Assembly (NCBI RefSeq): GCF_017592545.1
Contig: NZ_JAGFOA010000001.1
Location: 471,587 to 535,586, forward strand
Direction: 5' to 3'
DNA: 64,000 bases
DNA from: Microbacterium stercoris
Lineage (GTDB): Bacteria; Actinomycetota; Actinomycetes; Actinomycetales; Microbacteriaceae
The translations under genes and the position numbers were made by a program. The notes under the pieces were generated by a model. The model saw nothing but the letters and a program-made list of their open reading frames with translations. It was not told where the DNA came from and did not search any database. Shown piece by piece: positions 32,940 to 40,312 of the stretch (position 1 is the stretch's first letter; the number at the start of each line of letters is the position of its first letter).

Positions 32940-34373
32940 TCAGACGGGCTTCGGACCCTCGGGGCCGTCGTCCTCCGGCGCTTCGCCCTGGGCGTCCGGG
33001 TCGTCGTTCAGCCCCTCGTCGTTCAGCCCCTCGGCGAGCAGACGCTCGAGCGCATCGTCCATCTCGTCGCGCTGCGGCGCCTCGCCGCGGGCGGTGGCTT
33101 CGAGCCGCGCGATCAGGCGCGAGGGATCGTCGATGTCCTCGGCCTCGGGCACGAAGTCGGGGGAGTCCCACAGGGCGTCGCGCGCCTCGACGCCGACCGC
33201 ATCCGTCAACGCACGCCACATCGCCGCGGCCTCGCGCAGACGGCGCGGGCGCAGCTTCAGGCCGACGAGCGCGCTGAGCGCGTCCTCGGCCGGGCCGCCC
33301 ACCGCGCGTCGGCGGCGGATCGCCTCCGCGATGCGGTCGAGCTGGGGGATGCGCGCGGTCGCGTCCGATGTGACCACGTCGACCCAGCCCTCGATGAGAG
33401 CGAGCATGTTCTCGAGACGGGCGAGGGCGAGCTCCTGCGCCTCGGTCTGCTGCGGAAGCAGCGCGCCCGACTCGAGCGCCTGGCGCAGTTCGTCGAGGTC
33501 GGACGGATCGACCCGCGACGCCATCTCCTCGAGACGCTCGGTGTCGATGTGCACACCGCGGGCATACTCGGTCACCTGCGAGAGCACGTGCAGTCGCAGC
33601 CACTTCGCGTGACGGAACAGGCGGGCGTGCGCCAGCTCGCGCGCGGCGACGTAGAGCGCCAGCTGGTCGTCGGGGATCTCCAGCCCGCGGCCGAGGTCGG
33701 CGAAGTTCTGCGGAAGGATCGCGGCCTCGCCTGCGGGCAGGAGCGGGATGCCCACGTCGCCGCCGGAGACCACCTCGAGCGCCAGCCGGCCCACGACCTG
33801 GCCGAGCTGGGTGGCGAAGAGCGAGCCGCCCAGGCCTCGCATCATCTGCCCGGCGTTCGCGACGAGGCCCTGCATCTCCTCCGGCACCTGCTGGCTGAGG
33901 GCGGACGTGAGCGCGTCGGCCACGCTGGTGGCGACGGGCTCCGCGAGCTCCTGCCAGACCGGCAGCGTCTTCTCCACCCACTCGCCGCGGGTGATCGCGC
34001 GGGGAGCCTCTGCGAGGTCGGCGATCGCGGTGGCCTCCGACAGCCAGAGGTCGGCCAGGTGGAACGCCTGATCGAGGTCGGCACGCTGACCGGCCGTCAC
34101 GCTGAGCCCGTCCTGGTTCGCGATGTGCAGCGCCTGGCGCCGCGTGACATCCCAGTCGATGCCGTTCGCCGGGGCGTTCCGGAAAGCGCTCTGGAGGTTC
34201 TGCATCACCTGCGACAGGGTCGCCGGATCCATCGGAACCCCGGTGAGCCGGGCGAGCTGCTCCGGATCCATCCGCGCGAACTGCGCGGGGTCGAACTGGC
34301 TTCCCGTGGCGCCGAAGAGCTGGCGCATCAGCTCCTGGAACTCGTCCTCGGGGGAGCGATCGTCATCTGCCAC
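32940..34373 (-). CDS. Zincin-like metalloprotease family protein (DUF2342)
   Basis: A 477-residue helical protein of the Zincin_2/DUF2342 family. The family's putative active region is visible as ARELAHARLFRHAKWLRLHV near residue 240; it has E-x2-H but not a full HExxH, so protease activity is uncertain. The N-terminus is acidic (EDEFQELMRQLFG) and the C-terminus is a disordered acidic tail with a short LNDEGLNDD repeat. The ATG has GAAAGGCGG about 15 bases upstream. It is divergent from the PDZ-protease gene, as recalled for Rv3195 and Rv3194c. Confidence 0.82.
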   Translation of the reverse strand: MADDDRSPEDEFQELMRQLFGATGSQFDPAQFARMDPEQLARLTGVPMDPATLSQVMQNLQSAFRNAPANGIDWDVTRRQALHIANQDGLSVTAGQRADLDQAFHLADLWLSEATAIADLAEAPRAITRGEWVEKTLPVWQELAEPVATSVADALTSALSQQVPEEMQGLVANAGQMMRGLGGSLFATQLGQVVGRLALEVVSGGDVGIPLLPAGEAAILPQNFADLGRGLEIPDDQLALYVAARELAHARLFRHAKWLRLHVLSQVTEYARGVHIDTERLEEMASRVDPSDLDELRQALESGALLPQQTEAQELALARLENMLALIEGWVDVVTSDATARIPQLDRIAEAIRRRRAVGGPAEDALSALVGLKLRPRRLREAAAMWRALTDAVGVEARDALWDSPDFVPEAEDIDDPSRLIARLEATARGEAPQRDEMDDALERLLAEGLNDEGLNDDPDAQGEAPEDDGPEGPKPV

Positions 34374-34507
34374 GTCAGCCGCCTTTCAGCCGGTCACACG
34401 GTTGGGATCTACGCTAGTCTCACCCGTCTCGGCCCGTCCCGGCCGCACCTCGAGCGGTCTTACGCCGCCCGCGAACGACGAGTCCGCCCGGTCCAGAGGG
34501 AGATCAC
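34374..34507. promoter_or_regulatory. Divergent promoter region between the zincin and PDZ-protease genes
   Basis: The sequence ATCTACGCTAGTCT at 34407-34420 contains overlapping -10 candidates for both directions: TACGCT (34410-34415) or TAGTCT on plus, TAGCGT (34411-34416) on minus. Both genes then have leaders with ribosome binding sites (GGGAG for the plus gene, AAAGGCGG for the minus gene). Confidence 0.45.
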
Positions 34508-35641
34508 GTGACGCTGTTCCAGGACGCGCCGAGCGCTTCGGCGCGTCGACGCCGGTCGCGCCCCGAGGAGCGCCGGCTGCTCATCGGCATGTGGTCGATC
34601 GTCGCGGCGCTTCTGGTGCTCGTCGCACTGACGTTCCTTCCCACGGCGTACGTCATCCAGCGCCCCGGACCCGTCTACGACACCATCGGCACGGCCGAGA
34701 ACGCCGACGGCGAGGAGCTGCCGCTCATCGCGATCAAGGGCGCCGAGACGTTCGACGACACCGACGGAACCCTGGATCTCACCACCGTGCAGATTGTCGG
34801 AAACCGCGAGCGGACGCCGTCCTGGTTCGAGATCGCCGCCGCATGGCTCGACCCGTCGCGCGCCGTGGTGCCGATCGACGTGGTGTTCCCTCAGGGGCAG
34901 ACCACCGAGCAGCGCGAGGAGCAGAACTCCACGCTGATGGTCGATTCGCAGTCCGAGGCGACCGCTGCGGCGCTGACCGAGCTGGGGCACGACGTCGGGG
35001 CGCAGGTGGTCGTCGCAGGCGTCGCGAGCGACGACGCGCCGGCCGCCGGGATCATCGAGGAGGGCGACCGGATCCTCTCCGCCGACGGCGAGGGGATCGA
35101 TGATGCGTCTCAGCTGAGAGAGATCATCCAGCAGGGTGACGGCGCACCGGTGTCGATCGACCTCGAGCGCGACGGCACGAAGCAGACCGTCGAGGTCACG
35201 CCCGTCGAGGCGCAGGCCGACGGTGAGACCGCCTGGCTCATCGGCATCACGTTGACCACCACGTTCGACTTCCCCTTCGATGTGACCATCCAGCTCGACA
35301 ACGTCGGCGGCCCCAGCGCGGGCATGATGTTCGCACTCGGGATCATCGACGTGCTCACCCCGGGAGCTCTCAACGGCGGCGAGAACGTCGCGGGAACCGG
35401 CACGATCACCGCGGACGGCACCGTCGGACCGATCGGCGGCATCCGTCAGAAGCTCTACGGGGCGCGCGACGCCGGCGCCGAGTGGTTCCTCGCTCCGGCC
35501 TCCAACTGCAATGAGGTAGCCGGGCACGAGCCCTCGGGTCTGCACGTGTTCGCGGTCGAGACGCTGGATGACGCGCTGGCGGCCCTCGAAGCGATCACCA
35601 GTGGAGACACGGCGGACCTGCCGACCTGTGCCTCGTCCTGA
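34508..35641 (+). CDS. Membrane-anchored PDZ / Lon-type serine protease (YlbL family)
   Basis: A 377-residue protein with one N-terminal membrane helix (residues 26-48) and an extracytoplasmic part with a PDZ domain (about 160-235, GVASDDAPAAGIIEEGDRIL) and a Lon-like S16 protease domain. The catalytic Ser is in NVGGPSAGMMFALG and the Lys in GGIRQKLYGA; both are intact. Bacillus YlbL-type proteases degrade membrane or exported proteins. The GTG start at 34508 has GAGGGAGATC upstream. It is followed by the UPF0182 gene, as in M. tuberculosis (Rv3194c/Rv3193c, from memory). Confidence 0.9.
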   Translation: MTLFQDAPSASARRRRSRPEERRLLIGMWSIVAALLVLVALTFLPTAYVIQRPGPVYDTIGTAENADGEELPLIAIKGAETFDDTDGTLDLTTVQIVGNRERTPSWFEIAAAWLDPSRAVVPIDVVFPQGQTTEQREEQNSTLMVDSQSEATAAALTELGHDVGAQVVVAGVASDDAPAAGIIEEGDRILSADGEGIDDASQLREIIQQGDGAPVSIDLERDGTKQTVEVTPVEAQADGETAWLIGITLTTTFDFPFDVTIQLDNVGGPSAGMMFALGIIDVLTPGALNGGENVAGTGTITADGTVGPIGGIRQKLYGARDAGAEWFLAPASNCNEVAGHEPSGLHVFAVETLDDALAALEAITSGDTADLPTCASS

Positions 35642-35720
35642 GCACCGGATCCGGATCCGGCGGAGTGACGCCCGCCGCGAACAAGGCAGGTCTCGCGGCT
35701 GAGGCATAGGCCTCACTGGG

Positions 35721-35726
35721 TAGGCT
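35721..35726 (+). promoter_or_regulatory. Leaderless-type -10 hexamer TAGGCT before the UPF0182 gene
   Basis: TAGGCT, seven bases (CACAAGG), then GTG at 35734. A near copy (CATAGGCCTCACTGG) lies about 17 bases upstream. Confidence 0.55.
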
Positions 35727-35733
35727 CACAAGG

Positions 35734-38634
35734 GTGACCTCGACCTCCGCGCCCAGGGCCGCCGCGCCGTCCCCGTTCCGACGCATCGTCACGATCTCGC
35801 TCGCCGTGATCGCGGCGCTCGTCATCGCCTTCTTCGCGTTCTCGAACCTGTACGCCGAATTCCTCTGGTTCAACCAGCTCGGCTTCGAGAACGTCCTGAC
35901 GACGCAGTGGCTCGCCCGCAGCGTGATGTTCCTGATCGGCTTCGTCGGCATGGCGGCGCCCGTCTGGCTGGCCATCTTCCTCGCCTACCGCCTGCGCCCC
36001 GTGTACGCGCGTCTGAGCTCCCAGCTCGACCGCTACCAGGAGGTCGTCGAGCCGCTTCGCCGCCTGGCGATGTGGGGCATCCCGGTGTTCTTCGGCTTCT
36101 TCGCCGGTTTCGCCGCGTCCGCCCAGTGGGAGACCACCGCGCTCTGGCTCAACGGCGGCGCGGCCGGCGAGGTCGACCCCGAGTTCGGTCTCGACGTCGG
36201 CTTCTACATGTTCGCGATGCCGTTCTACCAGGCGCTCGCGGGCTTCGCCTCGGCCGTTGTGCTCATCTCGCTGCTGATGACGGCTCTCGTCACCTACCTG
36301 TACGGATCCGTCCGGATCGGCGGCGGCGAGCTGCGCATCTCAAAGCCCGCGCGCATCCAGCTCGCGGTCCTGGCCGGCGTGTACCTGCTGATCCAGGCCG
36401 GCAGCCTCTGGCTCGACCGCTTCGACACCCTCGTCTCCGAGGGCGAGCGCATCACCGGACCGGCCTTCACCGAGGTCAACGCGGTGATCCCCGGTCAGAC
36501 GATCCTCGCCGTGGTGGCGGTTCTGGTGGCCGTGCTCTTCTTCATCACGGCGTTCATCGGCCGCTGGCGCTACCCGCTGATCGCGACGGCGCTGCTGATG
36601 GTGACGTGGCTCGTGGTGGGCGTCGGGTACCCCTGGGCCATCCAGAACTTCCAGGTGCGCCCCAACGAGCGCACGGTCGAGATGGAGTACTTCCAGCGCA
36701 ACGTCGACGGCACCCGCGCCGCCTATGGCCTCGACGGCATCGAGAAGACCGACTTCAGCGCCGAGACGGAGGCGGAGGCCGGCCAGCTGCGCAGCGACGC
36801 CGACACCACCGCCTCGCTGCGCCTGATGGACCCCGCCATCATCAGCCCGACCGTCCAGCAGCTGCAGCAGTACCGTCCGTACTACAGCTTCGGCGACCGG
36901 CTCGATGTCGACCGCTATGAGATCGACGGTCAGACCCAGGACACCGTCACGGCGATCCGCGAGCTCGATCTGAACGAGCTCGACGAGGACGCGCAGACCT
37001 GGCAGAACACCACGATGGTCTACACGCACGGCTACGGCCTCGTCGCCGCCAAGGGCAACGAGCGCACCGCCGAGGGTGAGCCGGTGTTCATCGAGGGCTC
37101 GATCCCGTCGTCGGGCTTCCTGTCCGCGCTCGAGTACGAACCGCGGGTGTACTTCGGCGAGAAGTCGCCGCCGTACTCGATCGTCGGCGGCCCGGAGGGC
37201 ACCGATCCGGTCGAGCTCGACTACCCGCGCGGCACCGACGGCAGCGGCGAGACCCGCACCACGTTCGAGGGCGACGGCGGTCCGAACATCGGCTCGTTCT
37301 TCAACAAGCTGCTCTACGCGATGAAGTTCCAGTCGGAGCAGATCCTCTTCTCCGACAACGTGAACGAGGAGTCGCAGATCCTCTACGACCGCGACCCGAA
37401 GACGCGCGTTCAGAAGGTCGCGCCGTACCTGACGATCGACAGCGACCCGTACCCGAGCGTCGTGAACGGACGCATCGTGTGGATCGTCGACGCCTACACG
37501 ACCAGCTCCAGCTACCCGTACTCGTCGGGCGTGAGCCTGTCGGAGGCGATCAGCGACGCCACCACGAACCTGCCGAGCCTGCGCATCGACAACATCAACT
37601 ACATCCGCAACTCGGTCAAGGCCACCGTCGACGCGTACGACGGCAAGGTCACGCTGTACGCGTGGGATGAAGAGGATCCGGTGCTGGAGACCTGGCAGAA
37701 GGTCTACCCGTCGACGGTCGAGCCGATCAGCAAGATGTCGGGCGAGCTGATGAGCCACGTGCGCTACCCGACCGATCTGTTCAAGGTGCAGCGCGCCATG
37801 CTCGGCGTGTACCACGTCGACACCGCGGGCCAGTTCTACCAGCGCGACAACGCCTGGACCACGCCGAACGACCCGTCCGACGACGCCGTGCTGCAGCCGC
37901 CGTACTACCTGTCGATGCGTATGCCGGGCCAGGAGGATCCCACCTTCTCGATGTTCACGACGTTCATCCCGGAGGGTGGAAAGCGCGACGTCCTCACGGG
38001 CTACCTCTCGGTCGACTCCGACGCGGGCAACGAGGAGGGCAAGAAGCGGGCCGACTATGGCAAGCTGCGGATGCTCGAGATCTCGGCGGACACGACCGTG
38101 CCCGGCCCCGGTCAGGTGCAGAACGCGTTCGACTCGGATGCCGAGATCGCCTCGCAGATGACCCTGCTCAAGGGTGGCAACTCGGACGTGCTGCTCGGCA
38201 ACCTGCTGACGCTGCCCGTCGGCGGTGGCCTCCTGTATGTGCAGCCGGTGTTCGTGAAGTCGACCGGAGGCACTCAGTACCCGCTGCTGCGCAAGGTGCT
38301 TGTGGCCTTCGGCGACCAGCTCGCCTTCGAGGACACGCTCGCCGACGCCCTCGACACCCTGTTCGGCGGCGACTCCGGCGCTCCCACGGGAGACGAGGAT
38401 GTCACGCCGACGGATCCGGAGGAGCCCACGGATCCCGAGCAGCCGGCTGACCCGGACGAGGGCACCGTGACACCGCCCGCCGAGAGCGATGACATCGCGT
38501 CGGCCAAGGCGGCCGTGCAGGACGCCCTGGAGGCGAAGGCCGCGGCCCTGGCGGCCGACGACCAGGTCGCCTACGCCCAGGCCGATAAGGATCTCACAGC
38601 GGCGGTCGAGCGACTGCTCGAGCTCACCGAGTGA
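35734..38634 (+). CDS. UPF0182 family large membrane protein
   Basis: A 966-residue protein of the UPF0182 family (about 1000 residues in actinobacteria). The N-terminal 320 residues hold seven hydrophobic helices. The large extracytoplasmic domain follows, with the family segments QNFQVRPNERTVEMEYF, FGEKSPPYSIVGGPEG and ILYDRDPKTRVQKVAPYL. An acidic Pro/Thr/Glu/Asp-rich linker (about 880-920) leads to a C-terminal helix. Function is unknown. The sequence is well conserved, and the gene is followed by a strong terminator. Confidence 0.93.
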   Translation: MTSTSAPRAAAPSPFRRIVTISLAVIAALVIAFFAFSNLYAEFLWFNQLGFENVLTTQWLARSVMFLIGFVGMAAPVWLAIFLAYRLRPVYARLSSQLDRYQEVVEPLRRLAMWGIPVFFGFFAGFAASAQWETTALWLNGGAAGEVDPEFGLDVGFYMFAMPFYQALAGFASAVVLISLLMTALVTYLYGSVRIGGGELRISKPARIQLAVLAGVYLLIQAGSLWLDRFDTLVSEGERITGPAFTEVNAVIPGQTILAVVAVLVAVLFFITAFIGRWRYPLIATALLMVTWLVVGVGYPWAIQNFQVRPNERTVEMEYFQRNVDGTRAAYGLDGIEKTDFSAETEAEAGQLRSDADTTASLRLMDPAIISPTVQQLQQYRPYYSFGDRLDVDRYEIDGQTQDTVTAIRELDLNELDEDAQTWQNTTMVYTHGYGLVAAKGNERTAEGEPVFIEGSIPSSGFLSALEYEPRVYFGEKSPPYSIVGGPEGTDPVELDYPRGTDGSGETRTTFEGDGGPNIGSFFNKLLYAMKFQSEQILFSDNVNEESQILYDRDPKTRVQKVAPYLTIDSDPYPSVVNGRIVWIVDAYTTSSSYPYSSGVSLSEAISDATTNLPSLRIDNINYIRNSVKATVDAYDGKVTLYAWDEEDPVLETWQKVYPSTVEPISKMSGELMSHVRYPTDLFKVQRAMLGVYHVDTAGQFYQRDNAWTTPNDPSDDAVLQPPYYLSMRMPGQEDPTFSMFTTFIPEGGKRDVLTGYLSVDSDAGNEEGKKRADYGKLRMLEISADTTVPGPGQVQNAFDSDAEIASQMTLLKGGNSDVLLGNLLTLPVGGGLLYVQPVFVKSTGGTQYPLLRKVLVAFGDQLAFEDTLADALDTLFGGDSGAPTGDEDVTPTDPEEPTDPEQPADPDEGTVTPPAESDDIASAKAAVQDALEAKAAALAADDQVAYAQADKDLTAAVERLLELTE

Positions 38635-38652
38635 TCCGCTGACGCGGTGAAC

Positions 38653-38693
38653 GCCGAAGGCCCGGTCCGATCCACTCGGACCGGGCCTTTGGC
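38653..38693 (+). terminator. Terminator after the UPF0182 gene
   Basis: A stem of about 18 pairs (GCCGAAGGCCCGGTCCGA with its complement, one G-T pair) and a five-base loop, followed by a TTT run inside the 3' arm. It ends just before the tRNA promoter region. Confidence 0.85.
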
Positions 38694-38797
38694 ATGTGCG
38701 GGGGATCAGGTGAACGGGAGGTGACACGCCCGGGAATCGCCGAAACGGGCCTCGATTGGCCAGGACCGGATCCGTCGGGTAATGTTTTCTCTTGTGC

Positions 38798-38871
38798 CGC
38801 GGGGTGGAGCAGCTCGGTAGCTCGCTGGGCTCATAACCCAGAGGTCGCAGGTTCAAATCCTGTCCCCGCAA
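38798..38871 (+). tRNA. Initiator tRNA-fMet (CAT anticodon)
   Basis: A 74-base tRNA with a complete cloverleaf: acceptor GCGGGG/CCCCGC, D arm GAGCAGCTCGGTAGCTC, anticodon arm CTGGGCTCATAACCCAG and T arm CAGGTTCAAATCCTG. The anticodon is CAT. The first acceptor pair is a C-A mismatch and the anticodon stem has three consecutive G-C pairs; these mark the initiator, not the elongator tRNA. The CCA end is not encoded (bases after the discriminator A are CAA). A TAATGT -10 candidate lies at 38780-38785. Confidence 0.97.
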
Positions 38872-38876
38872 CAAGA

Positions 38877-38918
38877 AGAAGGCCCGGATCCGTGAGAAAT
38901 CAAGGATCCGGGCCTTCT
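38877..38918 (+). terminator. Terminator after tRNA-fMet
   Basis: A 15-bp perfect stem (AGAAGGCCCGGATCC with its complement) and a 12-base loop starting five bases after the tRNA. Confidence 0.8.
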
Positions 38919-38978
38919 GCCTTTGCGTTGCGAAGGGCCTCCGCTCTAGCCAACCCTCATGCGTGGGGTTCGAGGCAC

Positions 38979-39206
38979 TCAGACGCCCGGCAACGGAGCG
39001 CCCTCGAGCACCTCGGGTCGAAACGCGGCCGTCGCACCGAGCACCTCAATGCCCAGCAGCCGGCCTTCCGCATCCACGTCGAGGATGATCTCCCCGCCGG
39101 TCGGCGTCGCAATGCCCGAGACCTGGCGCACGGCCTCGCCCTTGCCAGGGCCGGTGCCGATCACGATGTAGGCCGCGTCTGCTTCGGGATCGAACGTGAT
39201 GCTCAT
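38979..39206 (-). CDS. DUF2283 family small protein
   Basis: A 75-residue protein starting MSITFDPEADAAYIVIG, the signature of DUF2283, a small family often found alone or in toxin-antitoxin-like settings. The second half (GEIILDVDAEGRLLGIEVLGA) is the conserved beta-hairpin of the family. ATG at 39206 is supported by TAGCAT-N7; an in-frame upstream ATG would add ten residues. No toxin partner is adjacent. It is divergent from the frameshifted S41 gene. Confidence 0.8.
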   Translation of the reverse strand: MSITFDPEADAAYIVIGTGPGKGEAVRQVSGIATPTGGEIILDVDAEGRLLGIEVLGATAAFRPEVLEGAPLPGV

Positions 39207-39213
39207 CTTCGCG

Positions 39214-39219
39214 ATGCTA
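39214..39219 (-). promoter_or_regulatory. Leaderless-type -10 hexamer TAGCAT before the DUF2283 gene
   Basis: Minus-strand TAGCAT, seven bases (CGCGAAG), then ATG at 39206. Confidence 0.5.
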
Positions 39220-39248
39220 TCGCTGGCGGCCGACATCGGCGGCTGGGG

Positions 39249-39254
39249 CAGGAT
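39249..39254 (+). promoter_or_regulatory. Leaderless-type -10 hexamer CAGGAT before the S41 lipoprotein gene
   Basis: CAGGAT, six bases, then GTG at 39261, the apparent original start of the frameshifted gene. It is weaker than the TA-type hexamers. Confidence 0.4.
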
Positions 39255-39260
39255 TGGGGA

Positions 39261-40224
39261 GTGGGACGGATCGTGAGGCTGCGAGCTTTGGCCGCCGTTA
39301 TCGCGGCGGCGAGCCTGGCCGCGATGTCCGGGTGTTCCGCACCGCGTTCGCCGTATGGAGTACGGCGCTCTCGCCATTGCCGAACTGGACAAGGGCATAC
39401 ACGCGCAGGGGCCCCAGTGGGAGTCTCAGCGCGCTGCGGCCCTCGACCGGTTTGAGGCCGCGGAGTCTTATGAAGAGCTATACGGGCTGATGTCACAGCT
39501 TGCGTCCGGGGCCGGGGGAGAGCATTCGTCGTTCGTGCCGGCTCCCATCGCTGACACCAGCCGCGCCCAGTACGCGCCGGGCGCACGTTTCGCGAAGCCC
39601 ACGGTCACGTCCAGTCAAGGCGTGACGACGATCGCTCTTCCCGCATTCCTGGGGACGGAGCAAGCGTCCATCGAGGAATATGCCGAGCCGACGATCGAAA
39701 GCATCCGAGCGGCGGTTCCGAACACCTCCTGTGGATGGATCCTGGATCTGCGCGCCAACAGAGGGGGCAACGCCTATGCGATGCTCGCCGCGGTGGGGCC
39801 CCTTCTCGACGATGGGGACATCGTGGGGATCAGGACCAAGGCCGGTGCGGAGACGTGGTTGCGCAGTGATGATGGAGCTGTCGACAATCCGCTGTACGAG
39901 ACGATCGAGGCCGGGTTCACGGTCGATGGTCCGGTTGCCGTCCTCACCAGCTCCAGCACGCTGAGCGCAGGTGAGTTCGTCGCGACAGCGTTCCAGGGAC
40001 AGGCGGACACCACTCGCGTAGGAAAGCCGACAGGTGGCTTCACGACGTCGAACGAGACACTCACGCTCCCGGATGGATCGCTCCTCATCGTGACCACCGG
40101 GTGGTACCTCGATCGGACGGGGCGGTTGTACGACGAAGCGCTGATCCCGGACATCGTCGCTCCGTACACGAGCGCGCCCGAGGAAGCGGATGCGTGGCTG
40201 CGCGCCACGTGTCGGGATCAGTGA
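39261..40224 (+). pseudogene. S41-family peptidase lipoprotein, frameshifted near residue 31
   Basis: A frame from GTG 39261 encodes a lipoprotein signal peptide (VRLRALAAVIAAASLAAMSGCSAP; lipobox MSGC) and continues SPYG. The peptidase itself is in another frame from about 39355 (EYGALAIAELDKGIHAQ onward). It contains the S41 core: WILDLRANRGGNAYAM and the nucleophile region SSSTLSAGEFVAT, then GKPTGGF. Joining the two frames gives a continuous secreted tail-specific-protease-like protein of about 320 residues, so a frameshift at 39345-39357 (real or a sequencing error) is the best explanation. The ATG at 39355 alone would give a protein without a signal. Codon use is less GC-biased than in neighbouring genes. 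Confidence 0.6.
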
Positions 40225-40261
40225 CAGGGCCTTCCGCGATGCCGTTCGTGCCGGCCTCGAC

Positions 40262-40300
40262 GTTCCGGGTGCGGTGAGCTGACCCACCGCACCCGGGAAC
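40262..40300. terminator. Terminator between the S41 pseudogene and the esterase operon
   Basis: A 12-bp perfect stem (CCGGGTGCGGTG with its complement), extended by a few pairs with a one-base bulge, and an eight-base loop. It lies between convergent stops at 40224 and 40313. Confidence 0.65.
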
Positions 40301-40312
40301 GCCGGCATCAGC

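Noticed and set aside
35640..35670. GGATCCGGATCCGG repeats as a REP-like element
   Set aside because: GGATCC-rich stretches recur by composition (GGATCC, CCGGATCC) across the window without a conserved long unit.
36340..38874. Long minus-strand frame antisense to the UPF0182 gene
   Set aside because: An artefact of high GC in the third codon position; no known domain, and it crosses the tRNA.
39355..40224. Intact cytoplasmic S41 peptidase starting at ATG 39355
   Set aside because: The lipobox-containing signal peptide sits directly upstream in another frame, so a frameshifted exported protein fits better.
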